Positions 10,569 to 18,468 are shown, numbered from the stretch's first letter. The stretch is 64,000 bases of DNA from Arthrobacter sp. 18067 (GCF_902706295.1 NZ_CACSJJ010000007.1:143033-207032), one strand, 5' to 3'. Notes: generated from the sequence alone by a model not told the origin. A program made the numbers and translations.

Positions 10569-11686
10569 TGTACTGCCCGGGGAGGTTGGTTGAGGCCGTG
10601 TGAGGACACGGTGTGAGATTTCCGGGATGACGAAGGCCTCCCGGTGTGGAGTGGAGCTGTCTAAGAAACCGCTGCACACCTAGGAGGCCTTCGTGTCCCA
10701 CGCTAACGCAATGTTGACCCCAAAAGCCCGTTTTAAGCTCGCCCAATTGGTCGTTGAACAGCATTGGACGATCACCGAGGCAGCCAAGCACTACATGGTC
10801 TCCTGGCCCACCGCTAAACGTTGGGTCACCCGCTACCTCGAACACGGGCCCGAAGGAATGGGTGACAAGTCATCCCGTCCCCGCCGCAGCCCCAACCGGA
10901 CCCCGGGGAAACTGGTCAAGCGCATCGTTGCCCTGCGATGGCGCAAGCGTCTGGGGCCGGTGCAGATCGCCGGGCGGCTGGGCATTCCGGCCTCGACCGT
11001 GCACGCCGTCCTGGTCCGCTGCCGGGTCAACCGGCTGCGGTACATCGACCGGCTCACCGGCGAACCGATCCGCCGCTACGAACACACGGCCCCGGGCGAG
11101 ATGCTCCACGTTGATGTCACCAAGTTCGGGAACATCCCCGACGGCGGCGGCCACCGCTACCTTGGCAGGGTCGAAGGCGGAAAGAATTCCAGAACCTCAG
11201 CAGCACGAAGCGGCTACACCCGCTCCAGCAAACACCCCAGAAACGGCACCGCCTACGTTCACACGGTCTTGGATGACTACTCCCGTGTTGCCTACGCTGA
11301 AATCCACCACGATGAGAAGGCCGTCACTGCCATCGCCGTTCTCCAGCGGGCCGTGGCCTGGTTCGCCGGGCAGGGGATCATCACCAAACGGGTGCTCTCG
11401 GACAACGGATCCGCCTACGTCTCCAAGGCCTGGAAAGCCGCCTGCGCCGAACTGGACATCACCGCGAAACGCCCCCGCCCCTACAGGCCCCAGACCAACG
11501 GAAAAAACGAACGGTTCCACCGCACACTCAACGACGGCTGGGCTTACGCCAAGTTCAACGGCGCCGAAACAACCCGCAGGGAAGCCCTCCCCGGCTGGAT
11601 TCACTACTACAATCACCACAGGCCCCACACCGCACTCGGGAACAAACCACCCGTCAGCCGGCTAAACAGCCTCCCTGAGCAGTACA
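10569..11686 (+). mobile_element. Intact IS481-family insertion sequence
   Basis: A 1118-bp element bounded by imperfect 17-bp terminal inverted repeats, tgtactgcccggggagg (10569-10585) and the complement of tgtactgctcagggagg (11670-11686), matching at 15 of 17 positions. It is flanked by a 6-bp direct repeat actagt (10563-10568 and 11687-11692). This fits the NCTAGN target known for IS481. It contains one DDE transposase gene and sits 40 bases after the nrdF stop. Both ends and the gene look intact, so it may still be mobile. Confidence 0.93.
10630..10694 (+). promoter_or_regulatory. Inverted repeat that can hide the transposase ribosome site
   Basis: acgaaggcctcc (10630-10641) is the exact complement of ggaggccttcgt (10683-10694), and flanking bases extend the pairing imperfectly. 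The right arm contains the GGAGG Shine-Dalgarno sequence and reaches into the GTG start at 10693. A transcript entering from outside would fold and block translation, while one starting inside the loop would not contain the left arm. Confidence 0.6.
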
Positions 11687-11691
11687 ACTAG
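10693..11691 (+). CDS. IS481 family DDE transposase
   Basis: 332 residues. An N-terminal helix-turn-helix region (TITEAAKHYMVSWPTAKRW) precedes an integrase-like catalytic core. Its DDE residues are in LHVDVTKFG, VLSDNGSAYV and KNERFHRTLNDGWAYA. GTG at 10693 is supported by AGGAGG at 10682-10687. The last coding bases run through the right inverted repeat, and the TAG stop is supplied by the duplicated target actagt. The full-length frame and conserved catalytic residues suggest an active enzyme. Confidence 0.95.
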   Translation: MSHANAMLTPKARFKLAQLVVEQHWTITEAAKHYMVSWPTAKRWVTRYLEHGPEGMGDKSSRPRRSPNRTPGKLVKRIVALRWRKRLGPVQIAGRLGIPASTVHAVLVRCRVNRLRYIDRLTGEPIRRYEHTAPGEMLHVDVTKFGNIPDGGGHRYLGRVEGGKNSRTSAARSGYTRSSKHPRNGTAYVHTVLDDYSRVAYAEIHHDEKAVTAIAVLQRAVAWFAGQGIITKRVLSDNGSAYVSKAWKAACAELDITAKRPRPYRPQTNGKNERFHRTLNDGWAYAKFNGAETTRREALPGWIHYYNHHRPHTALGNKPPVSRLNSLPEQYN

Positions 11692-11692
11692 T
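11687..11692. repeat. Right target-site duplication of the IS481-family element
   Basis: actagt immediately outside the right terminal inverted repeat. Its internal TAG (11689-11691) is the stop codon of the transposase. Confidence 0.88.
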
Positions 11693-11715
11693 TGGTTCCG
11701 TCGATGTAACATGGC

Positions 11716-11823
11716 TCAGGCCTCGTTGGATAGGCCCAGGACCTTCTTCCGGAAGTCAGCCAGCCCTTCGCGGTACTTGTCCTGAATTTGTACACTCAAT
11801 GCATTACCGTCTACCCGGACCAC
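11716..11823 (-). pseudogene. Gene remnant of unknown family (C-terminal-like fragment)
   Basis: A 35-codon frame ending IQDKYREGLADFRKKVLGLSNEA, closed upstream by an in-frame TAG. It has the look of an amphipathic protein C-terminus, with coding-like composition, but no full gene precedes it. It lies just beyond the insertion sequence and is probably a leftover of a decayed gene. I cannot name the family. Confidence 0.3.
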
Positions 11824-12039
11824 CTACCCGGAGCAACGATGAGTCGATGAAAGCGGCAAGATTTCTCGAAATGCCGCATCAGCAGAATGAGGTCTCTCAA
11901 GCTATCACCGGCCAAGCCAGTAGCTAACAACTGCCCTGAGCTTTTCCAGCATCAGACTATGGATCCACCGGCTCTTGGAACGGTGAGAGCTGAGCATGCA
12001 CGCTGGCGACGGATCTCGCATGGCCAATTGACTAGATGC
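11824..12039. other. Non-coding gap next to the insertion sequence
   Basis: No convincing coding frame or strong hairpin is visible in these 216 bases, which have lower GC than the surrounding genes. The stretch looks like decayed accessory DNA. Confidence 0.5.
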
Positions 12040-12279
12040 TCAAATCTCTGAATTGTTTGGTTCTTTGACCGCCGGGTTGCGTGCGATGTAGCTCTGGCCG
12101 CTTGCGCACCCCTGTTCCTGGGCATGGCGTGCTGTCTCTTCGGCGTCGATCAGAGTTTGGAGTGACATACTGGACGCGTACGAGTTTAGGGCCATATTGA
12201 GCGCTACCCGCGACGTCCGCTCTGCGAAGCTGCGAACACTCGTAAGAGCAGCTGTTGTGAGCGGATTGCCGTGACTCAC
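12040..12279 (-). pseudogene. Possible degraded EAL-domain C-terminus
   Basis: A 79-codon frame. Its second half, LIDAEETARHAQEQGCASGQ followed by SYIARNPA, resembles the end of EAL cyclic-di-GMP phosphodiesterase domains, where the pattern is LIAEGIET...LG...GQGY..GRP. The expected EAL motif and most of the domain are absent, and the first half does not align convincingly. It may instead be an unrelated small protein. Neighbouring remnants support a decayed region. Confidence 0.35.
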
Positions 12280-12338
12280 TGCATTCCGTACCCGGCGATG
12301 GCGTCGCCGCCGCGAGCCGTGAGCTCACAGAAGGCCGA

Positions 12339-12566
12339 ATGGTAGCTCTTCTTGTCGAAGCTAACGGTAACCATTTGGCGCCAGGAGTCAGGGAACACGC
12401 ACTGTCTTCCGTTAGTCCCTCAGCCGTGGCGATTGTCGGTGCAACCAGTATCGACCGTGTCCAGGCAGCGCGAATGGGCCGTAACAGCGACATCCCCCAT
12501 GCGTACTTCAACTCCAGAGAGTCCGCTCGTGAATGGCTGGCAGGGTTCGCTCGTGCGGATAACTAG
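12339..12566 (+). pseudogene. SpoIIAA/STAS-like (DUF7793-type) protein, N-terminally truncated
   Basis: 75 codons. The segment SAVAIVGATSIDRVQAARMG followed by PHAYFNSRESAREWLAGF matches the C-terminal half of small actinobacterial STAS-like proteins, which typically read AlLG.SpVDRv...g...PtryFts...A..WL. The frame is open upstream only to a TGA at 12258-12260, too short for the usual N-terminal half and without a clear start or ribosome site. It is either a shortened protein or a pseudogene. Confidence 0.45.
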
Positions 12567-12641
12567 GGCAGAAAGCAGGCTCACAAAGATGCCCCGGGTG
12601 TTGCCGCCCTGCTTGGCACGTCCGCTGAAACTTGGTGGGCC

Positions 12642-13124
12642 TTAGAACTCGATGAGGTCATCGATGGCCGAGTGCAACCAGGCGTCGAAGTCTTCGAATT
12701 CGCCACGGGCCTCCCACCCGGGGGAGGCGAAGTCGTGCACGATCGCGACCTTGCCGGTGTTCAAATCCCAGCAGGCAGTGTCGTCATTGTCCTGACGCCT
12801 GGCGAAGAAGATCAGCCTCCGGTCCGGGTAGCGCACGGCCAGGCCACGGTTGCGGTCCCGGAGCCGATCACCGGTGAGGATCCACCACGGCTCCAATTCG
12901 AACAGTTCCAGTTCCACGAGCCGCAGCAGTCCCCGCGGGTAAACGAAACCCTCAGGGAGCTCTTCAGCCGTCAACAGCAGCGGCGTCGGTGACGCATCCT
13001 CGACTTCCGCTGTGCTCGCCACTTCCACGGTGATTTCTGGTTCGACAGTGCTCGCCGTTTCTACGGTGCTCTCTGGTTCGACAGCTAGGGCAGGGGCGTG
13101 GGCCTTCTTCCGAAATAATCCCAT
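12642..13124 (-). CDS. SUKH/SMI1-KNR4-like protein with tandem-repeat N-terminus
   Basis: About 160 residues from ATG at 13124 (MGLFRKKAHAP); an upstream ATG at 13142 is less likely. An N-terminal acidic repeat region (two 12-residue units like VEPESTVETAST) is followed by a globular domain. Its pattern (LLRLVELELFELEPW, IVHDFASPGWE, FEDFDAWLHSAIDDLI) resembles SMI1/KNR4 (SUKH) proteins. Many bacterial SUKH proteins are immunity proteins against contact-dependent toxins. No toxin gene is adjacent, so an orphan immunity role is only inferred. Confidence 0.5.
   Translation of the reverse strand: MGLFRKKAHAPALAVEPESTVETASTVEPEITVEVASTAEVEDASPTPLLLTAEELPEGFVYPRGLLRLVELELFELEPWWILTGDRLRDRNRGLAVRYPDRRLIFFARRQDNDDTACWDLNTGKVAIVHDFASPGWEARGEFEDFDAWLHSAIDDLIEF
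13012..13083 (-). repeat. Two tandem 36-bp repeats inside the SUKH-like gene
   Basis: Units at 13012-13047 and 13048-13083 match at about 31 of 36 positions and keep the frame. They encode a 12-residue repeat rich in Val, Glu, Thr and Ser in the linker ahead of the globular domain. Confidence 0.7.
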
Positions 13125-13222
13125 GCTCAGAGGTAACCACAACTTGGCGCTGGTTGCCGACTGCTACATTGTTCCCGATGGGGGCGCACTGGGTACTCCC
13201 TGCACTCTTAGAGGGAATCCGT

Positions 13223-13732
13223 ATGAGCCTTCAACTTCCGCGCCCAAGCGACTTACCTTCAGCTGCTCCGCCAACCGCGGACACGAAACAACTCCGCAGG
13301 GGACGAACCAGTGTCGGTATCGCCCTTCTTATTGTTGGTGCGTTCAATATCTACAGCATGATCTGGGCGTACTCGACCTACGGGTATCTTCTCGAAACCC
13401 TTACCGCGAGCCAAAAGAGCGAAGTCGTCGTTGCGGATGCTCTCGTTGTTCTTCTCATTCTGGCGCTGATCGGGGTGGGAATCTGGAACATTGTCGCCCG
13501 GAGAAGCACGTCGTTGGTGCCGCTCATTGCTGCTCTGGTCATCGCGGTGGTCAGCCTGGCGTCTGATCTGTTGAGCATCGTCGACACCCTCGAAGTCAAT
13601 GGCAGTTTCCCGTACTTCATACTGTTCCTCCAGTTCGGCCTCATCGTGCAGACGATCCGACTCCTGCGGCTCAAACCGGACGCTACCGAACCGGACTCCG
13701 GCCGTGGGCAGGCGAGTCAGAACGTTGGATAA
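13223..13732 (+). CDS. Four-helix membrane protein of unknown function
   Basis: About 169 residues from ATG at 13223, chosen because GAGGG (13211-13215) lies upstream at proper distance; the frame extends to 13154 but without family support. Four hydrophobic segments are visible: TSVGIALLIVGAFNIYSMIW, VVADALVVLLILALIGVGIW, LVPLIAALVIAVVSLASDLL and PYFILFLQFGLIVQTI. The protein is probably an integral cytoplasmic-membrane protein. The next gene starts inside its last codons. No family is recognised. Confidence 0.65.
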   Translation: MSLQLPRPSDLPSAAPPTADTKQLRRGRTSVGIALLIVGAFNIYSMIWAYSTYGYLLETLTASQKSEVVVADALVVLLILALIGVGIWNIVARRSTSLVPLIAALVIAVVSLASDLLSIVDTLEVNGSFPYFILFLQFGLIVQTIRLLRLKPDATEPDSGRGQASQNVG

Positions 13733-14060
13733 GGAACTGCGGGTCTTCTTCTCTACGGCACTTGGTGTCTGGGGAGGGCCGGCCAGAGCCTCCGACGTCT
13801 TCGCACGGCAGCACGGCTTTGACGACGCAGATGCCTTCACCGCATGGCGCCAGGACCTCATGGTGCAGCTGGAGGTCGGTGCGGCCCTTTCCCCGACCGA
13901 GCTCGGACGGCTAATCCGGATCGCACGCATTGCCGTCTATGACGACTACTACGGGGCAGGCCGGGAGTGGATCCACGTCACGCCTAGCAGTCAGGAGGAA
14001 GCCGAGCAACTGCTGCAGCGAGCAGGGACGGAACTGCAAGCACTCGGCAGTCAAAACTGA
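13725..14060 (+). CDS. Hypothetical protein coupled to the upstream membrane protein
   Basis: About 111 residues from a TTG at 13725, overlapping the stop of the membrane protein gene by eight bases. The sequence is mixed alpha with no signal or membrane segment (VFFSTALGVWGG, then DAFTAWRQDLMVQLEVG). The longer upstream frame is a shadow of the membrane protein gene and was left out. No family is recognised; the overlap suggests coexpression with its neighbour. Confidence 0.5.
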   Translation: MDKELRVFFSTALGVWGGPARASDVFARQHGFDDADAFTAWRQDLMVQLEVGAALSPTELGRLIRIARIAVYDDYYGAGREWIHVTPSSQEEAEQLLQRAGTELQALGSQN

Positions 14061-14068
14061 CGCAGGAA

Positions 14069-14095
14069 AGCCCGCCGATGGGGGACCGGCGGGCT
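14069..14095. terminator. Bidirectional terminator hairpin
   Basis: Stem agcccgccg/cggcgggct (9 bp, extendable with one bulge) with a 9-base loop, between the convergent 13725 gene and the M20 peptidase gene. Confidence 0.7.
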
Positions 14096-14163
14096 TCCAC
14101 TTCCAAGCTATGCGTAGCGGATTCCACCATCAATTGGATTCGCTGTCAGGGTCGACTGGAAGT

Positions 14164-15606
14164 TCATGCGGGTTCTGCGTGGTCTTCCAGCCCTTGCGCA
14201 TTGAGGCCCGCCAGCATTAGTGCCTCGGCAACGATCGCGTGCTGGAAGTCCTTGATGTCCAAGGATTCGTTGGCGCTGTGGGCCCGTGAATCAGGGTCTT
14301 CGACGCCGGTCACAAGAATTTGAACGTCAGGGTAAGCGTCAATGAGATCGGAGATGAATGGGATGGACCCTCCGATGCCCATCTCGACAGGGGTAACGCC
14401 CCAAGATTCTCCAAGGGCCCATAGTGCTATGCGGGCAGCTGGGGAGGATGTATCTGTGGAGAAAGAACACCCCTTTTCTCCCGGATGAAAGGTCACCCTG
14501 GCCCCGAAGGACGCATGCGATTCCAGGTGCTCCCTGACCGCTTCCATAGCCGCTTCGGGGTCTTGGCCGGGAGCCAGACGCATGCTGAACTTAGCCCTAG
14601 CCGCTGGAATCAGGGTGTTGGAGGCGAGGTCGACCGCCGGGACATCAATACCGATGATGGAAAGGGCCGGCTTGGTCCAGAGCCGTGAGGCGAGGCTTCC
14701 TTGTCCGGCCAGTCGAACGCCATCGAGCACGGAAGCATCAGCACGGTAGTCCTCTTCGGATAGGTCGAGGGCTATTTCGTCCCGCTGAACCAAGTTGGCG
14801 ATAGCGACATTTCCTGCGTCATCGTGAAGGGTGGCAATGAGTCGAGCCAGCAGGGTGGGAGCGTCCAGAATAGGTCCTCCGTACATCCCGGAATGTACAG
14901 CGTGTTCAAGAACCCGGACCTCAAAGGTGCCATCGATGACGCCGCGCAAGCTGGTAGTGAGCGCGGGCACGCCCACTTTCCAGTTGCTGGAGTCAGCAAC
15001 GACGATCACGTCTGCGCGAAGGAGCTCCCGGTTCTCGTCAAGGAACCGGCGGAAGGTAGGTGAGCCGGCTTCTTCCTCGCCTTCGAAGAAGAAAGTTACC
15101 CCCAACCCGAACTCGTCGCCAATGACTTTGGCTGCGGCGCTGTAAGCGGCTAGATGGGCGAGAACTCCCGCCTTGTCATCTGCAGCGCCGCGCCCGTAGA
15201 GGCGGCCGTCGCGTTCGTGTGCTGCAAATGGCGCTGAGTACCAGAGCGCAGAGTCTCCAGGCGGTTGTACGTCATGGTGTGCGTAAAGCAGGATGGTGGG
15301 CTTGCCTTCGCGGGAAGGGCGCCGTCCTATAACTGCAGGTCCTCCGGGTGTGCCGTCTTCCCTGTTCGAGCGAATGATCCGGACATCATCTATGCCTGCG
15401 GCCCTGACGAGTTCCGCCACAGCCTCTGCACTTCGCTCAAGCTCACGTGGGTCGAAGCTGGGCCAGGCTATCCCCGGTATGCCCACCAACTGCTTCAGTG
15501 CCGCCACCGTCGTGCTGAAGGCGCCCTCAACGGCCTCAGTGAGGTCGTTGACGCGGATTACGTTGACTTTTGGTGAGCTTGTCTTTTGAGGCGTAGCCGG
15601 TGCCAT
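14164..15606 (-). CDS. M20 family metallopeptidase (dipeptidase, ArgE/DapE/CNDP type)
   Basis: 480 residues from ATG at 15606, which overlaps the TGA of the ATP-grasp gene by one base (TGATG). Metal ligands of the M20 fold are visible: HHDVQPPGD, GRGAADDKAG and FEGEEEAGSP. The dimerisation domain follows in the middle of the protein. M20 enzymes of this group cleave dipeptides or acyl-amino acids with two zinc ions in the cytoplasm. Its divergent neighbours include an oligopeptide importer, so imported peptides are the likely substrate; the exact substrate is unknown. Confidence 0.9.
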   Translation of the reverse strand: MAPATPQKTSSPKVNVIRVNDLTEAVEGAFSTTVAALKQLVGIPGIAWPSFDPRELERSAEAVAELVRAAGIDDVRIIRSNREDGTPGGPAVIGRRPSREGKPTILLYAHHDVQPPGDSALWYSAPFAAHERDGRLYGRGAADDKAGVLAHLAAYSAAAKVIGDEFGLGVTFFFEGEEEAGSPTFRRFLDENRELLRADVIVVADSSNWKVGVPALTTSLRGVIDGTFEVRVLEHAVHSGMYGGPILDAPTLLARLIATLHDDAGNVAIANLVQRDEIALDLSEEDYRADASVLDGVRLAGQGSLASRLWTKPALSIIGIDVPAVDLASNTLIPAARAKFSMRLAPGQDPEAAMEAVREHLESHASFGARVTFHPGEKGCSFSTDTSSPAARIALWALGESWGVTPVEMGIGGSIPFISDLIDAYPDVQILVTGVEDPDSRAHSANESLDIKDFQHAIVAEALMLAGLNAQGLEDHAEPA

Positions 15607-16451
15607 CAGTTGTTTGCTCCTTCCACTGCCCGTTGGAGTGCGTTCCCGAAGCACAGCGTGAAGTAGTCCCTGTCCGCGGGCCGGAGGCGATCCAGGGAAA
15701 GGTATGGGTTCAGGTCTTCGAGTTCAACCAGGAGGAGACGCCCGTCCGGCAAGCGGCAGGCGTCGATGCGCTGTACGCCCCGTGGCATGGAGTTCCACTC
15801 GAGGAAGGTGCGGGCGAACCTGATGTCCGAAGCAGAGGGGGTGAAGGGCTGCATACTCCAACGGCGGTCGGTGTCCGGTGCCCACATGGCGTACACGAGT
15901 TCATCGTCGACAAAGTAGAAGGAGACCTCATGATCGAATCTGACCCATGGCTGGACAAGCCAGGATCCTGCCAAGTCAGGACTCAATGCGGACAGTTCTT
16001 TGAGCGGTACTACGTCCATGCCGATGGAATCGGCCCCATCTTTCGGTTTGACGACATAGCGCGCGACGCGGGGCAGGGACTCAATCTCGTCCGGGTGGTC
16101 CACGGTGGGGATGACGGGCATTTTTTGCTTGGTCATCTCAATCAGGTATTCCTTGCCGGCCATGTCGCCCCGACCCACGAGGGGGTTGTACACATTCCAG
16201 GATTCGTTGTGGGCGGTCTCCAAGAAGTCGGCCCACAGCGTCCGGTAGTTCAGGACGGGCCCGCTATTGCGGATAACCACTAGGTCGTGGTCGTGCTTTG
16301 ACTTCGTCGCCGCTTGCGGGGTGCAGGCTTCGATCTCGAAGCGGTCGCTAAGGGAATCGATGAGTCTTCTGTCCTCTCCGCCATAGTCCCTTCCCGGTGA
16401 CTCGTAGGAGAAATCTGTGACGAAGAGGATTTTAGGGTGTGCGCGTGGCAT
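15606..16451 (-). CDS. ATP-grasp family ligase
   Basis: 281 residues. The ATP-grasp features are YVVKPKDGADSIGMDV (nucleotide-binding beta strand and glycine-rich turn, about residues 131-146) and VQRIDACRLPDGRLLLVELE followed by DLNPYLSL near the C-terminus (metal and substrate site). ATP-grasp enzymes join a carboxylate to an amine or thiol using ATP. It is translationally coupled to the M20 peptidase, so ligase and hydrolase may act on the same amide or peptide in opposite directions. The substrate is unknown. Confidence 0.78.
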   Translation of the reverse strand: MPRAHPKILFVTDFSYESPGRDYGGEDRRLIDSLSDRFEIEACTPQAATKSKHDHDLVVIRNSGPVLNYRTLWADFLETAHNESWNVYNPLVGRGDMAGKEYLIEMTKQKMPVIPTVDHPDEIESLPRVARYVVKPKDGADSIGMDVVPLKELSALSPDLAGSWLVQPWVRFDHEVSFYFVDDELVYAMWAPDTDRRWSMQPFTPSASDIRFARTFLEWNSMPRGVQRIDACRLPDGRLLLVELEDLNPYLSLDRLRPADRDYFTLCFGNALQRAVEGANN

Positions 16452-16634
16452 GTGATCTCCGATGAATGAGTGGATAGGCCATCACATCTGGTCCTTCCAG
16501 CCAGGAAGGAACTAGTTCGGCTTCGATGAGCATAAGTGATGTCGTCTTCAAAACTTAAGACTTGACAAGTTTCTTTGCGTCCTACATTCTTGAGGAACTT
16601 CAGAATGTTTCCTAGATCACATGGAGGGCCTGAG
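16452..16634. promoter_or_regulatory. Divergent ATP-grasp/TetR control region
   Basis: A TTGACA at 16562-16567 is followed after 17 bases by CATTCT (16585-16590), a plausible promoter for the TetR gene. An inverted repeat acattct (16584-16590) / agaatgt (16602-16608), with 11 bases between, overlaps the -10 region and is a candidate operator. A second inverted pair, tgtgat (16451-16456) and atcaca (16481-16486), lies at the ATP-grasp start. Confidence 0.5.
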
Positions 16635-17270
16635 ATGTTGCCGTCGACAGAAACCGACAAGGACATGACCGAGATGGGCCTGCGCCAACGTAAGGCAGAG
16701 CGGACGCGGCAGGCCATTCTCAATGCGGCGTGGCTGCTGTTCACCCGTGACGGTGTGGCCGCAACATCCATCCGGTCAGTTGCAGAACTGGCGGAGGTTT
16801 CGGAAGTGACCCTCTACACCTACTTCGGAAGTCGCCAGCTGCTGGTAGACGAAGTGATGTCCAAGCATGCGTCGATGGACCGCATCCTGGCCGCGATCGC
16901 CGAGCGACCCGCTTCCGAGGGGCCGATCGAGGTACTTCGCGCTATAAGCCAGCATCAGGGTGACATGCCGGATGACCAGTTCCAGGTGTCGGTCAGGATC
17001 ATGAACCTGATCAACAATGACCCGGTGATGAGAGGTGCCTATCAGCGTCTTCTCGGTGGCTACATCGAACAACAGGTCGACTCGCTTGCCGAACGTGCCG
17101 AAGCGATCGGAATGAGCCGCCGCGAACTCAAGATGCTGTGCTATGCCTTCAGCGGGATGGTTGATGCTCTTTCAGAAGAGCCAGAAGCAGTGGCTTCAGC
17201 CAAGGCTTGGGCGGACGCTACGGACGAGGTGCTGCTAATGCTTGAACGAGGCTGGGGTCGAACACCGTGA
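16635..17270 (+). CDS. TetR family transcriptional regulator of the peptide-catabolic locus
   Basis: About 211 residues from ATG at 16635, supported by GGAGG at 16624-16628. The frame is open upstream to 16575 but lacks a better start. The helix-turn-helix is typical: TRQAILNAAWLLFTRDGVAA followed by TSIRSVAELAEVSEVTLYTY. The C-terminal ligand-binding domain is helical. It overlaps the next gene by four bases (GTGA), an arrangement that suggests self-regulation of the whole operon. The inducer is probably a pathway substrate. Confidence 0.9.
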   Translation: MLPSTETDKDMTEMGLRQRKAERTRQAILNAAWLLFTRDGVAATSIRSVAELAEVSEVTLYTYFGSRQLLVDEVMSKHASMDRILAAIAERPASEGPIEVLRAISQHQGDMPDDQFQVSVRIMNLINNDPVMRGAYQRLLGGYIEQQVDSLAERAEAIGMSRRELKMLCYAFSGMVDALSEEPEAVASAKAWADATDEVLLMLERGWGRTP

Positions 17271-18379
17271 TCCCGGTTGAACCTGTAGCTTCGGTCAGGC
17301 GCTCCCTGTACATGGGGGCATCCCCCGGCCGCCGGCCGCACCTGATTTTGCAGCACTTGTCCTCCATCGTCACTGAAGAGACCCCAGCGTTTGGAAAGGG
17401 AAACCTCGTCGCGGTCCTTGAGGAATACGTAGCAAACCTCCTAGGCAAGGAAGCAGCACTCTTTCTTCCCACCGGCAAGATGGCCCAGCAGATCGCCTTG
17501 CGGCTGAACGCCGACGAAACCGGACGCAAAAGCTTCGCAGCGCATCCGACAGCCCACCCTGTTAATTACGAACTGGACGGATATTCGGAAGTTCACGGGT
17601 TGGAATTTCTGCCCTTGTGCGATGCGCGGAATGTCCCGACTCGTGATGATGTCGAAGCAGTGGCATCCAAAGTCGGAACAGTGATGTGGGAGATGCCACT
17701 GAGGGAACTTGGCGGCCTGCTCCCAGCGTGGGCAGACATCATTGACCAATCGGATTCCGCCCGTAGAGGTGGTGCACGCACTCACATGGACGGCGCCCGG
17801 CTCTGGGAAGCCCAAACCTTCTATGAAACTTCGTTCAAAGACATTGCCGAGCCTTTCGACAGTGTCTATGTCTCCCTTTACAAATCCTTGGAGTCACCCA
17901 GAGGAGCGGTCCTTGCCGGCAGCCAGGACTTCATCGCTCGGGCGTTCAAATGGGCTATCCGGCTCGGAGGCGAATCAATCGGTAACTGGCCGCTCGCAGC
18001 GGCAGGTCTCTACGGACTGAAGCACGTCCTGCCGGAAATGGCCGAATTCAAACAACAGGCTCTCCGGATCGCCGAATCGCTGAAACTATACGGCATTAAT
18101 ACAGTCCCGGCCCCACCGCAGACTCCTTTCTTCTTCGTCGAACTGCCTGTCCCTGCCGAGGCCGCGGCCCGTGCCCATGCCCAGCTTGCACAAGAAACCG
18201 GGCTGGAGCTTTTCAGATTCCTCAGACCCGAACCCGACGGCCAGAGGTGCACCTTTGAGGTTTCGGTCGGCCCGGCCGCCATGGAATTAGGGGCCGAGGA
18301 AATTGCAGAGGCTGTGGCCCGGGTGATCGGCAAGGCCGCCTTCGAACCAGCGGTCCCTAGTGAGCTCCTCAATTCCTGA
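17267..18379 (+). CDS. PLP-dependent beta-eliminating lyase / threonine aldolase-like protein
   Basis: 370 residues with the fold-type I PLP pattern of threonine aldolases: FGKGNLVAVLEEYVANLLGK, ALFLPTGKMAQQIAL, THMDGARLWEA and the Schiff-base lysine region SVYVSLYKSLESPRGAVLAG (Lys near residue 207). Threonine aldolases cleave beta-hydroxy-alpha-amino acids to glycine and an aldehyde. The lysine context YKSLESPRG differs from the common SFSKGL form, so another beta-elimination reaction is possible. It starts inside the TetR stop (GTGA), tying it to the same operon. Confidence 0.8.
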   Translation: MIPVEPVASVRRSLYMGASPGRRPHLILQHLSSIVTEETPAFGKGNLVAVLEEYVANLLGKEAALFLPTGKMAQQIALRLNADETGRKSFAAHPTAHPVNYELDGYSEVHGLEFLPLCDARNVPTRDDVEAVASKVGTVMWEMPLRELGGLLPAWADIIDQSDSARRGGARTHMDGARLWEAQTFYETSFKDIAEPFDSVYVSLYKSLESPRGAVLAGSQDFIARAFKWAIRLGGESIGNWPLAAAGLYGLKHVLPEMAEFKQQALRIAESLKLYGINTVPAPPQTPFFFVELPVPAEAAARAHAQLAQETGLELFRFLRPEPDGQRCTFEVSVGPAAMELGAEEIAEAVARVIGKAAFEPAVPSELLNS

Positions 18380-18468
18380 AAAAACTCAAATCCCATCGGC
18401 GTGTACATCGGTGTACGACGCTGTGAATCGCGGACCCGAAAACGGTGCGCCCAAGTGAAGGACCAAAC

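Noticed and set aside
12032..12511. 159-codon minus-strand frame
   Set aside because: Mostly antisense to the STAS-like remnant and out of frame with the EAL-like fragment; composition is not coding-like.
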